A stretch of DNA of 64,000 nt from Sanderia malayensis (lineage: Eukaryota > Cnidaria > Scyphozoa > Semaeostomeae > Pelagiidae): NCBI GenBank assembly GCA_013076295.1, contig RQOL01000392.1, positions 248,001-312,000 of the forward strand, in the 5' to 3' direction. The notes beneath the pieces were generated by a model, which worked only from the letters and a program-made list of their open reading frames with translations, was not told where the DNA came from and did not search any database. Both the position numbers and the translations under genes were made by a program. Shown here piece after piece: positions 53,030 to 63,285 of the stretch (positions within the stretch are counted from its first letter, which is position 1; every line of letters starts with the position of its first letter).

Positions 53030-55330
53030 AAGATTAATAAAATCTATCAAGGATTAATAAGGATTGGGTTATGATAAGAAAATGTTAGTCAGGATTAGTA
53101 AGGATAAATGTTGAATGGATAAAGCCAGGATCAGTTAAAGATCAACTAATGATTATGTAATGACTAGCTATGATTAGTAATGAATAGTTAGGTTTAGAAG
53201 GATCTGCTAAGGATCACCTATTGATGAAGTTATGATTAAGAATGATTAGTAAGGATTCGTAAGGATTAGTTAAGCAACAACTAAGGATCAGGTAGTGATT
53301 AGGAATGATTGGTAAGGACTAGTAAGGATCAACAGATGATCAGATGATGATTAGGAAAGATTGATAAGGACTAGCAAGGATCAGTTAAGGATCAACTGAT
53401 GATCTGCTAATGATTAAGTATGATTGGTAAGGATTAATGAGGATCAGCTGAGGATCAACTGATGATCAGGTAATGATTGTGTATAATTGGTAAGGATTGG
53501 TGAGGATCAGCTAAGGATCAGCTGATGATCAGTAATGACTATGAATGACTATAAGGATCACTGAGGATCAGTTAAGGATGACCTCATGATCAGCTAATGA
53601 TTAGGTATGATTGGCTAGGATTATCAAGGATCAGTAAAAGATCTACTGATGATCAGGTAATGATTATGTATGATTGGTAAGGATTAGTGAGGATCAGTTA
53701 AGGATCAAGTAATGATAAGGTAATGATTAGGAATGATTAGTTAGGATTAGTGAGGATCAGTTAAGGATCAAGTAATGATATGGTAATGATTAGGGATGAT
53801 TACTTAGGATTAGTGAGGATCAGTTAAGGATCAAGTAATGATAAGGTAATGATTAGGAATGATTATTTAGGATTAGTGAGGATCAGTTAAGGATCAAATA
53901 ATGATAAGGTAATGATTAGGGATGATTAGTTAGGATTAGTGAGGATCAGTTAAGGATCAAGTAATGATAAGGTAATGATTAGGAATGATTAGTTAGGATT
54001 AGTGAGGATCAGTTCAGGATCAAGTAATGATAAGGTAATGATTAGGGATGATCAGTTAGGATTAGAAAGGATCAGTTAGGGATCATGTAATGATAAGGTA
54101 ATGATTAGGGATGATTAGTTAGGATTAGTGAGGATCAGTTAAGGATCAAGTAATGATATAATGATTAATGTATTAGGAATGGATAGTAATGATTAGTTAG
54201 GATTAGTGATAGTGAGGATCAGTTAAGGATCAAGTAATGATAAGGTAATGATTAGGATGATTAGTTAGGATTAGTGAGGATCAGTTAGGATCAAGTAATG
54301 ATAAGTAATGATTAGGAATGATTAGTTAGGATTAGTGAGGATCAGTTAAGGATCAAGTAATGATAAAGTAATGATTAGGGATGATTAGTTAGGATTAGTG
54401 AGGATCACTTAAGGATCAAGTAATGATAAGTAATGATTAGGAATGATTAGTTAGGATTAGTGAGGATCAGAATATAAGAAGATAAAAGTAAAATAGATCA
54501 AGTAATGATAAGTATGATTAGGATGATTAGTTAGATTAGTGAGGATCAGTTAAGGATCAAGTAATGATAAGGTAATGATTAGGAATGATTAGTTAGGATT
54601 AGTGAGGATCAGTTAAGGATAAGTAATGATAAGTAATGATTAGGAATGATTAGTTAGGATTAGTGAGGATCAGTTAAGGATCAGGTAATGATAAGGTAAT
54701 GATTAGGAATGATTAGTTAGGATTAGGGAGGATCAGTTAAGGATTAAGTAATGATAAGGTAATGATTAGGGATGATTAGTTAGGATTAGTAAGGATCAGT
54801 TAGGGATCAAGTAATGATAAGGTAATGATTAGGAATGATTAGTTAGGATTAGAAAGGATCAGTTAAGGATCAAGTAATGATAAGGTAATGATTAGGGATG
54901 ATTAGTTAGGACTAGTGAGGATCAGTTAAGGATCAAGTAATGATAAGGTAATGATTAGGGATGATTAGTTAGGATTAGTGAGGATCAGTTAAGGATCAAC
55001 TAATGATAAGGTAATGATTAGGAATGATTAGTTAGGATTTGTGAGGATCTCTTAAGGATCAAGTAATGATAAGGTAATAATTAGGGATGATTAGCTAGGA
55101 TTAGTGAGGATCAGTTAAGGATCAAGTAATGATCAGTAGTGACGGTAAAGATTATCAAGGATCAGTTAAGGATCTACTGATGATCAGGTAATGAATAGGT
55201 ATGATTGGTAAGGATTAGTAAGGATCAGTGAAGGATCAACTAATGATCAGGTAATGACTAGGAATGATAATCAAGGATGTATTGAGGATCAAGTATTGAG
55301 AAGGTAATGACTAGGAATGATTAGCTAGAA
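53030..55330. repeat. 63-bp satellite array, right arm
   Basis: Same satellite on the opposite strand (GGATTAGTGAGGATCAGTTA, AGGATCAAGTAATGATAAGG). Most 63-bp units are regular from about 53690 to 55130. Degenerate units flank them. Confidence 0.92.
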
Positions 55331-55518
55331 TGGAGTAGTCATTAATCAGGATTAGTTAGCATTATCCAAGGATTAAGTTCTCTTTATTCGGTAATATCTT
55401 TCAGTCCCTCTCCCGTATCATATTGAATGGAGGAACTTATCTTTAAAATCAAGCGAGTTGAGACTCTAGAATTCAGGGATGTAAGAGTTTGTTGGTAATT
55501 ATAAGTAAACAGCTAGCC

Positions 55519-56019
55519 ATGAGTCAGTATAAATGTGATCAATGTGAATTTTCTTACAAGTATAAAAGTAATGTTACACGACATGGAGAAGAGATGCACG
55601 AGGAGAGCAGTGAAGAGTCTGACTCAGAGGGTGAGATAGAAGTTGAAAGTGATCATGATAATGATGAAACTGTCAACACTGATGAGGATCTTCCTTTAGG
55701 GAATGTATGGCCTTCTATGCGTAAGGAAGTGGATGAAGATGAAAACATATTGCAAGTTTTCAAACGTAGATTTTTATATAATAGAAGTTTTGAAAATGAT
55801 GCTGTTGTAACTGCAGTTATAGCAACGATGCAAAAAGCACAGAGGGAAGATGATATGGATATGCAAGAGGCCTTAGATTATGCTATTGAGAAAAGAAAAT
55901 ATCTCATCATACGTCAAGCAAAGAATGACGAAGAAGAGGAAGCCAGTGATTCTGAGGATGCTGCTGTGAATGAACTTGTATTTAATAGTACTCCAGCATT
56001 TCCATATAGTAGGATATAA
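55519..56019 (+). CDS. C2H2 zinc-finger, acidic protein of the palindrome (right copy)
   Basis: 166 codons. It differs from the left copy at about seven residues (for example CEFSYKY for CEFSCKY, SDSEGE for SDSDHE, NSTPAF for NSNPAF). The finger cysteines/histidines and the KRKYLI segment are unchanged. Both copies are open, so selection, recent duplication or gene conversion keeps them intact. Transcribed away from the centre, towards the element end. Confidence 0.75.
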   Translation: MSQYKCDQCEFSYKYKSNVTRHGEEMHEESSEESDSEGEIEVESDHDNDETVNTDEDLPLGNVWPSMRKEVDEDENILQVFKRRFLYNRSFENDAVVTAVIATMQKAQREDDMDMQEALDYAIEKRKYLIIRQAKNDEEEEASDSEDAAVNELVFNSTPAFPYSRI

Positions 56020-56767
56020 CAATGCTTATAAAAAAGTTTAGATATTATTGTTTGCTAATGCAGAAAATGGCCTCTTTTTCATGGCGTCTTTCTTCTTGAA
56101 ACGTGTTAAAATAGTTTCTTGAACAGCTTGCACATTTTGTTTTGAATAATGTCCATTTCAAGTTTTGTTTTAAAGTGACTCGAAATCTTGGCAATCAGCC
56201 AATCAGATTGCAGAGATTTTCTGTTTCTAGAAAAATCTTTCAATGTGACGTCAGGGGATTTCCCCTCGTAAAAGTTCTAGAAGTTTCTGATTTCTCATTT
56301 CTCATGAGAGAGATTTGACGCGTACATTCGAACGTCGCATTCGAAAGTTTCTGATTGGTTCTTTGAATCCAATCTCGAGCCGAGAACGTGAATTTGCCAG
56401 TTCCTCAATATTTTTGTGTTTTCTTGCGATTTATTTAACAAATTCTTATCATCTTATAAGTGCATGAAAAATATGAAACAATTCATTCAATATAACCAAG
56501 AGATTTTCTTTTTATTGGTGTAATAATCTTTTTCATAAACAAAACCGTTTTTTAGTTATTAAGCTTTTTATGGGTTTTTTATCAGCTTTGGCGATGTGTT
56601 GCAACTTTAAACTAACTTTCCACAACCTGTCGTTTTCGATTATTTTTTTACTGTTCATGCTCTTTTCAATTCTCGAAGACTCTCGCGCATGCGTGATTTT
56701 AACACATTCTACTGCGTATGCGTGTGCCAGGTGGGCCAGGACGCCTATTTCCTCTCCTACTTCCGCT

Positions 56768-57604
56768 TATAACTTAAGAACCACTCCACAGATCGCAAAA
56801 TGAAAGGTATCTATGTAACCGGAATTTATCTTGGAGTGTCCTCAGCGAAAAATGTTTTACAAAACGTTCAGAATTAAGAAAGTAAAACCAGAGAAGTAAC
56901 GGGTAGATGAAATAAAATGTGACGGAATTTTCGATTTCTCAGATCTATTGTGACATCAAATAAATCACCAGTCTGTATCTGTGTGGTTGTGGGATACATG
57001 TTTCTTGATTCAATTCGAAGTACACAGTTCAAAAAAGTTAATTAAAATCTGATATTCATTCCAAGTACACAGTTCATTAATATAGCGCGAAGAGGCGCGA
57101 AGCGCTGAGGAAATGGACGATACTAAATCGCGAAGCGCAGAGCGCTGAGGAAGTGGATACCGAAACAGAATAAGAAATGTATGATCGGCTGGCATGTACG
57201 TCAGCTAATTTTTTCCTACGTAACACTACGTAACTGGATTACGTACTAGATTCATCATATTTTTGCGTTTAATTTTTAATAGGTTTAGGACTTCGGGCAA
57301 ACGCACTCTCTACACGCTATGAAAGGACCTGAGCGTAAACACCCTAAACGCTACAAAAGGATAGTTGGGCATCTTTTTCGGTTGGGAATGTAACGGCTTG
57401 ACTTTCATTCCGTTTGCAAATATCGTATGTGTTTGTTAAGAGATTCTTGTGTGTTACATGAACTGAGACAGAAATGACAGTAGAAGGTCCAGCAAGTAGT
57501 CGGCTCAATCTCGTTATTCAACAGTAATGCGAGTTACCATTATCATCCATCAATAACCATAGGTCGAGATGTTTCTCCTTCGATTGATTGGTTAGCCTTC
57601 CGGG
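56768..57604. other. Right fragment of the Helitron-like element and unassigned sequence
   Basis: It begins TATAACTTAAGAACCACTCC and GGTATCTATGTAACCGG, continuing the fragment that ends at 49416. GCGCGAAG motifs near 57084-57145 form short hairpins. From about 57250 to 57600 I see nothing identifiable. No gene is supported. Confidence 0.4.
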
Positions 57605-58388
57605 CTAAACTTCATCATCTTCATAATAAAAAATGTTGATGGATACATTGTTGTTATCCTCGAATTTTTTTATTAAGTTGGAATTTGTGGGATTCACTGG
57701 AAATTTCAAACCATCCATATTCAATCGACTTTGATCATACTTTGTTGTTCTATCATAATCCTTACCTACTGGGTACAAACCAGACAAGACAACCCAGCGA
57801 AACACTTGTCATCTCTATTTTGTACGTTAATGATTGCTTTCTTCGCACTCAAGAGTTTTGGTGTTGGTATGTATGATCCGCCTTTAATTGGTTTATAATT
57901 GAAGAAGTGATTCTTATAATTGAACACTCTTTCCAATGTCCATCCGCTACCGCTTTCTCTATATTCACTTATATCTTCATAGATTTTATCAATAGCTTCT
58001 GTGACTTGATCTCTAATATCTTCAATGTTGGTAATTCTTAATTGAGATAGGATTTTCGATCTGAACACTGGAGGTGGATCAGTTTCAACATCACCAATTA
58101 TTTTCTTGAAAACAATCTCTGTGCTAAGGTAATACTTTATTCCCTGATCGTGTTCTTCTAACTCATTATAGATTTGTCCAGCTATTTCACGTCTCGCTTG
58201 ATCTAGCGACTGTTCTTCGTTGATGAAAACTGGATAAGCTTCATCCTTCTTCTTCTTCCTTCCAGCACCAGATAAGGTATTTCTTTGATCATCATGTGCT
58301 GTGTGCTTGTGATGTTCTAAATTTAAATGCCTTGTAAACTCCTTTGAACATTCTGAACATTTAAATTTTTTTCTTTTTAGGCTCATAA
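57605..58388 (-). pseudogene. Polinton DNA polymerase B, N-terminal region
   Basis: On the minus strand: a C2H2 finger (FKCSECSKEFTRHLNLEHH), Lys-rich linker, YNELEEHDQGIKYYL, then GGSYIPTPKLLSAKKAIINV and QNRDDKCFA, a conserved block upstream of the polymerase in these elements. A frame change near 57790 leads to WVVLSGLYPVGKDYDRTTKY and to the stop at 57605. Together with 46785-49262 it would supply most of one polymerase, separated by the palindrome and a missing segment of perhaps 60-80 residues. Confidence 0.75.
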
Positions 58389-58389
58389 T

Positions 58390-58625
58390 CTGAATTAGAT
58401 CGGAAGAGGCCGTTAAGATCTTCTCTGATGAGTTTGCAATGATCCGTACATTCCTTCGGCCGAGATTTGACATTATATGGTGCATGTCATATCCTTCCAA
58501 TTTGTGAAAAGCTGCGAGAATGAGGTTGGTATTTGCGATGATATTCAAATTGTTTAGATTGCAATACTCACATGCAGCACCTCTATATTCTCCTGTGATG
58601 TGATAATGATCTCGAACCTTTTTTC
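58390..58625 (-). pseudogene. Permuted internal PolB piece
   Basis: HITGEYRGAACEYCNLNN and FHKLEGYDMHHIMSNLGRRN match the endonuclease-VII-like/exonuclease part of PolB, which belongs after, not before, the N-terminal region that follows at 58388. The order is therefore permuted, as expected if two copies in tandem lost the sequence between them. It ends at a C-tract (58627-58640) next to a gypsy fragment. Confidence 0.7.
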
Positions 58626-58639
58626 CAAACCCCCCCCCC

Positions 58640-59560
58640 CTAACACCATTGGGTGATTCTCTGAAAATGTGGCTGAAGGTGGTATGGAATTTGTCTGCAT
58701 GGATGGCTCAATTACTGGTTTGGCATTTTGTGGTAGGTGTACAGGGTTTGCTTTCAGCCTGCCTAGGCAAGTGAAGACATCTTCATACTCTGATAAGATG
58801 TTTGCTACTGCTGGCTGTGCTTTGGATTTCAGAGTTTGAAAGTAATTGTTCTGATGTCGATGTTCATCAGCTATGCTTGGTACAGCATCAATTTTAGCAA
58901 AGCTCTGGAATGAAATGATGCCTACAGATTCAGGCAGTTTGTAAGAGATCAGATTACGGCGGCTGCCATCGAGATCTTTGTCATCGATTACAGCCAATTT
59001 TGCCTTCCTTGTTGTGTTATGACATGTCGTGTTCAGAGTAATGTGACCTCTTGGAGTAATGATTTCACTTTCATATGGTTGCATTGTGACTTAGGTGCGA
59101 AAAATTCTCTTGATATGCTTTGGGGCATTGCTTTTTAGAAGGACATTAACCTCTGCCCAAGTGTCCTTGGGTGCCTCAATTGGTGTTCGGTTACTGATCA
59201 CGTTTATCTATTTATGACTGCTTGAAATAGTGTGAATTTCCTTGGGTATGTCAATTCCTTCTGTAGTTGTCCAGCAGACTGAAGAAAAGTGCCCTTTCTT
59301 CCCACAGCCATTAAAAAGGCATTCTTTGCAGCGTAGGTTTGGTCTCGATCGCAGTTGCTTTTGCCGTATCCAGTACAACACATGATTTTATTTGAACCAT
59401 ACCATTGTCTTAGAAATTTTTCCTTCTCTGGAATTTTTGAGATTATTTCCCTCTTTTTTCCTGTTTTATTTACGGATATTTGGGGGGTTTCATCTTCAAC
59501 ATCAACACGACTTCAGGTCAGGTCAGGTTGTAAGCCTGCTATGAGTAAAATGTAACCTCG
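58640..59560 (-). pseudogene. Fragment of a third Ty3/gypsy element
   Basis: Minus-strand matches to the region between protease and RT of gypsy elements: ESEIITPRGHITLN, KLAVIDDKDLDG, YEDVFTCLGRLKANPVHL. Farther upstream in broken frames is a degenerate zinc knuckle (CCTGYGKSNC, GRKGTF). No LTRs found. It is cut on one side by the PolB piece and on the other by the LINE 5' end. Confidence 0.7.
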
Positions 59561-59645
59561 CATTACCTGCCTCATAGTCCTGCGTCCTTGGGAAACCAAG
59601 GATGTAGGCAACTCACCAATCCGCACTGAACCAGCGTGGTGAGTT

Positions 59646-60326
59646 ATGGTTCACACCCAAAACATGGACACACTGAAAACACAATGGCCCTCAGTCCCCG
59701 GCAGCCGCAAGGCAAAGGGTGCTAAGAATCCCCGGGTTTCCAGAGTGCAACTGAATGTTTGCACTTATAACGTAAGAACACTGAAAGATCCAGAGAAAGA
59801 GGAGGAACTAGAACAAGAACTGACTGGTTTCAAGTGGGACAACATTGGACTTTCAGAAACAAGAAAGAAAGGAGAGCAACTAAAAGAGTTGCAAAGTGGA
59901 CATGTGCTGTACACAAGAGGAGAGAACGAATCTGTTGGAGGAGTTGGTTTTCTGGTTAACAAGAACATCAAGGACAGAGTTGTACAGTACGAAGGAGAGA
60001 GCAGCAGAGTGACATCGCTTACACTAAAAGTCAACAGCAAATACCAACTACAAGTTATACAAGTGTATGCACCAACATCGAGTCACAGCGATGAAGAAGT
60101 TGAAGAGTTGTATGAGGAAATTGGAAAATCAATGGAGAAGAACAAAAGTCAATACAAGATCGTGATGGGTGACTTTAATGCAAAGGTTGGACAGCATCAC
60201 CGGAGCGATGGAGCAACAGTCGGGAAGTTTGGCCTAGGAGAAAGGAATGAGAGGGGAACCAGACTGGTGCAATTTGCAAAATCGAAGGGCTTGAAGATTG
60301 CAAATACCTTTAGACAGGGCATATAG
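59646..60326 (+). pseudogene. LINE apurinic/apyrimidinic-type endonuclease, first part
   Basis: LNVCTYNVRTLKDPEKEEEL has the Asn of the APE active site, IGLSETRKKG the Glu, and QVIQVYAPTSS and KIVMGDFNAKVG the Asp-x-Asn. The endonuclease nicks target DNA. The LINE coding stops at about 60312 where the TA element is inserted; the residues after NTF belong to the insert. Confidence 0.85.
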
Positions 60327-60852
60327 TCTAACAATCTAACAAAGTGCCTAATGTTTGTTCTCTCGATTGATTCTGATAGATATGATGGTAAGCTTCAAAA
60401 TTACACTTGGTACCTTTCCGAAAATTGCCCCAAAGTCACATGACTGATGACGTCATTTTTCGGAAAATTTTTGGGCCTAATCGTTCATAACTTTTTTGTT
60501 GTTCTTCTTAGGTCAAAATAAATTTCTGTTATAGGCTCTACGTTGGAAGAGCTTTCGAATGATATATAGTTTTTATATTTTGCCGATATTTATATTTTGT
60601 TCACGTGACCTGGTCAATAACTCTAATAATCGCAAAAATTGCAATTCACGCTCAAACCACGGTTTCCAATGGAGGAATTTTTATTTATGTAAAAGTACCC
60701 CCGTGGTGGTATATTGACGCATCTGGCTCTGTATGGCAGATTGACTCTTCAGTAGCTTGGTCGGCTTTCCTGTATTTCTTCTTATATCATATATCGTAGA
60801 AAGGCTTCGAGAAAATGTTTGTCAGGTGCTTCCTCAGTTGCGCGCAATAAAT

Positions 60853-61473
60853 AGGGAGTTTAAGCAACCACAACGCTAACGTAAACGTTAACGTTAGCTC
60901 CCAAATTTCCCGCATTGCGCAAGCGCAAAGGGACATCCCCAATTCTGCTAACGTTTTGGGCAGCAGTCTGTGTCCTTAGGTCAGCATCCGTAACGTTTTG
61001 TCAAAACGTTAACTTCTTTTTGCATTTTCTGTTTGGAAAGATTGTTTATTGTATTTATATGGATTCTCAGGGAACTGTGTCGACCTTATAGAAGGCTAGT
61101 AGATAAATTATATGGTATTAAACTGCTATATTTTTGTTTAACTCGTGAAAATACATGCGTTCAATTTTCGATAAAATTTAGGCCTAAAACTCATCAACAG
61201 CGATGGCAGTGTTAATGTCATATATTTGAGATATTTGGTTATAATTTTCATTTGAGTTGCTAAGAATGACTAACAAATGTGAATTTATTCAATGAAGACA
61301 TTTAAGTGGTTGAGAAACCCTGGTTATTCATTGATAAAAGAAGTTTTGGCTTCAGTGTTTTACGGCTTTAAAAACCGGGAAGCGTGGAAGCGGGAGGGAA
61401 GTGCAAACAATTTCTGAAAACGTTAGCAGCTAACGTTAACGTTAATGTTTAGGTTGCGCGTGCTTAAACTCCC
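60853..61473. mobile_element. Nested MITE (621 bp) with AACGTTAACGTT-rich ends
   Basis: Ends GGGAGTTTAAGC and GCTTAAACTCCC, with TA (or AAT) on both sides at 60851-60852 and 61474-61475. Subterminal GCTAACGTTAACGTTAGC palindromes. Non-coding. Confidence 0.72.
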
Positions 61474-61933
61474 TAATGGCGGCGACACGACAGCATATAA
61501 ATTAAATATCGGAAGGATTAGAATTTTTAAGGAAATCGCAAAGAATAAAAAATTTTTAGAATCAATTGAAAACTTAAGCAAATCAAAAGACTTTTGTGAA
61601 AGCGTCGTTGATGCAAAGCAATTCACGCAAATCATTATGTACAGTGGGCAAGAAAACGAAAGCCATGTTGACACACGAGTTCACTTATACAAAAACATGA
61701 AAATAAAATCATCTGCATCCATACTGGTGGATCCAGATTCCATGACGGTGAAAATTAAGTTCGTACACATGCAGTTAAGAATTTTTGAAATGTTACATCA
61801 TTCCAATCATTACATATGGTTCCGAGTGCTGGACAGTATCTTCTACGATGATGAGGAAGCGAATCGAAGCTTCAGAAATGTGGATTATTGGACGAATGCT
61901 AACAATATCCTGGATATGACATGTCAGCAATGA
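61445..61933 (+). CDS. Unrecognised ORF (162 codons)
   Basis: It begins within the MITE end and continues LPNGGDTTAYKLNIGRIRIF, FCESVVDAKQFTQIIMYSG, HVDTRVHLYKNMKIKSSASI and YIWFRVLDSIFYDD. Its composition looks like real protein, so it may be a captured exon or a fragment of another element. The visible start comes from the MITE, so the true N-terminus is unknown. I do not recognise the family. Confidence 0.4.
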   Translation: MFRLRVLKLPNGGDTTAYKLNIGRIRIFKEIAKNKKFLESIENLSKSKDFCESVVDAKQFTQIIMYSGQENESHVDTRVHLYKNMKIKSSASILVDPDSMTVKIKFVHMQLRIFEMLHHSNHYIWFRVLDSIFYDDEEANRSFRNVDYWTNANNILDMTCQQ

Positions 61934-61939
61934 GGACAC

Positions 61940-62202
61940 ACTGCAGATAGCAAAAACGCAAAGATCGTTGTGGAAAGACATTAGAGAAAGGAAAAGAAAG
62001 TTTATAGGTCATGTGATACGGAAAGAAGAGTTGGAACAAATTGTAATGACAGGAAAGATTCAAGGCAAGAAAGCGAGAGGAAGGCAGATAAAAATGATGT
62101 TACCATCCATGGCAAAGGATTATATGATGACAACAAATGGCATTCTACATGCGGCAAAATATCGAAGAAAAAAGGAAGACCATGACCACTTAAGCCCATG
62201 AT
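61940..62202 (+). pseudogene. LINE reverse transcriptase C-terminal tail fragment
   Basis: RKRKFIGHVIRKEELEQIVM and GKIQGKKARGRQIKM match the tail after the RT domain in RTE/CR1-type LINEs (GHV.R...L....L.GK..GKR.RGR). Isolated fragment in the TA element. Confidence 0.6.
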
Positions 62203-62880
62203 GGTCATGGTACCTAGAGAGAGGCACATGCAGTGCTACTCGTACCTTCGATGCTTAGACGCACAGGTACCTCGATTAGCCGACCAAGCTACTGAAGAGT
62301 CAATCTGCCATACAGAGCCAGATGCCTCAATATACCACCACGGCGAAAAAAAATCGATAGTTGATATGCCTTTCTGATATGCCGAGCGAGGAATCTACTG
62401 CGCTCAAAGCTGGACATGTATCTAGCACCATTGATAGCGAAAGGCTATCGGGGTAGCAAAGCGACGTTTCTACAACAGACAGTCAATTGATCACTTCTTC
62501 AGATAACGACTACATGCCATGAGCGTGAAATTTTTTTGACGGAGATAAAAAAAGTGATATACTGAAATTTCGCACATTTATAGGCATACACCGGGTGCAC
62601 AAGGAAAAGTAGAGACATTTGCAGAGCTATTTCTCAACATCTTTACAACAGAAAGTTGGACTTATTTCCCAAACGCATTGTCCAAAGAGCAAACTTAAAG
62701 CTTGGGGTATCTTAAAAACACATTAGATAATGTCTAGTAAAGTTAGATGTCCAAAAACCGAAATTGGCATCACCATGTTTCTTCAAACGTGTATATTATG
62801 TTCTGGCGCACCCGGTAATTTCAATTATCTGACATTTGTCATCGCGCCAGCCGCATGTCTATGGCCTGATGGAAGTGTAC
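62203..62880. other. Non-coding interior of the TA element
   Basis: It contains the inverted partner (about 62270-62345) of 60700-60775 (CCATACAGAGCCAGATGC). No gene seen. From about 62880 the right TIR begins. Confidence 0.5.
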
Positions 62881-63285
62881 CCACAGCTATTTGAGGGTAC
62901 TTTTACATAAATAAAAATTCCTCCATTGGAAACCGTGGTTTGAGCGTGAATTGCAATTTTTGCGATTATTAGAGTTATTGACCAGGTCACGTGACCAAAA
63001 TATAAATATCGGCAAAATATAAAAAACTATATATCATTCGAAAGCTCTTCCAACGTAGAGCCTATAACAGAAATTTATTTTGACCTAAGATGAACAACAA
63101 AAAAGTTATGAACGATTAGGCCCAAAAATATTCCGGAAAATGACGTCATCAGTCATGTGACTTTGGGGCAATTTTCGGAAAGGTACCAAGTGTAATTTTG
63201 AAGCTTACCATCATATCTATCAGAATCAAGCGAGAAAACAAACATTAGGCACTTTGTTATATTGTTAGACTATATGCCCTGTCTA

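Larger units (their letters stand above)
49417..56761. mobile_element. 7.3-kb near-palindrome with Polinton-type ends (TIR-only element)
   Basis: Both ends read AGTAGGAGAGGAAATAGGCG inward and the flanks are the 6-bp duplication TCCGCT (49411-49416, 56762-56767). 5'-AG termini and 6-bp duplications are those described for Polintons. Arms 49417-52994 and 53027-56761 are inverted copies around a 32-bp centre. Each arm has about 0.75 kb of end sequence, a C2H2 gene, then about 2.2 kb of satellite. None of the core Polinton genes lies between. It sits between the two PolB pieces, inside Helitron-like sequence. Confidence 0.85.
53027..56761 (-). repeat. Right arm of the palindrome
   Basis: About 3735 bp. 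Inverted copy of 49417-52994, slightly longer because of extra satellite units. A few units near 54140-54530 contain small deletions or an inserted AT-rich block (AGAATATAAGAAGATAAAAG). Confidence 0.88.
60313..63283. mobile_element. TA-flanked element with long TIRs (2971 bp, Tc1/mariner-like)
   Basis: Ends GACAGGGCATATAGTCTAAC and inverse, with TA at 60311-60312 and 63284-63285. Inverted similarity extends about 400 bp (to CCTCCATTGGAAACC). A second inverted pair, CGTGGTGGTATATTGA-like sequence at 60703 and 62320, lies inside. No transposase. A MITE, an unassigned ORF and a LINE tail are nested within. Confidence 0.72.

Noticed and set aside
53027..56761. Head-to-head junction of two viral genomes (concatemer) as the origin of the palindrome
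   Set aside because: Both flanking PolB pieces are on the same strand, and a 6-bp duplication surrounds the palindrome, so insertion explains it better. Not fully excluded.
57084..57145. Helitron 3' hairpin and terminus
   Set aside because: GCGCGAAG hairpins are present, but no CTRR end at the proper distance could be fixed.
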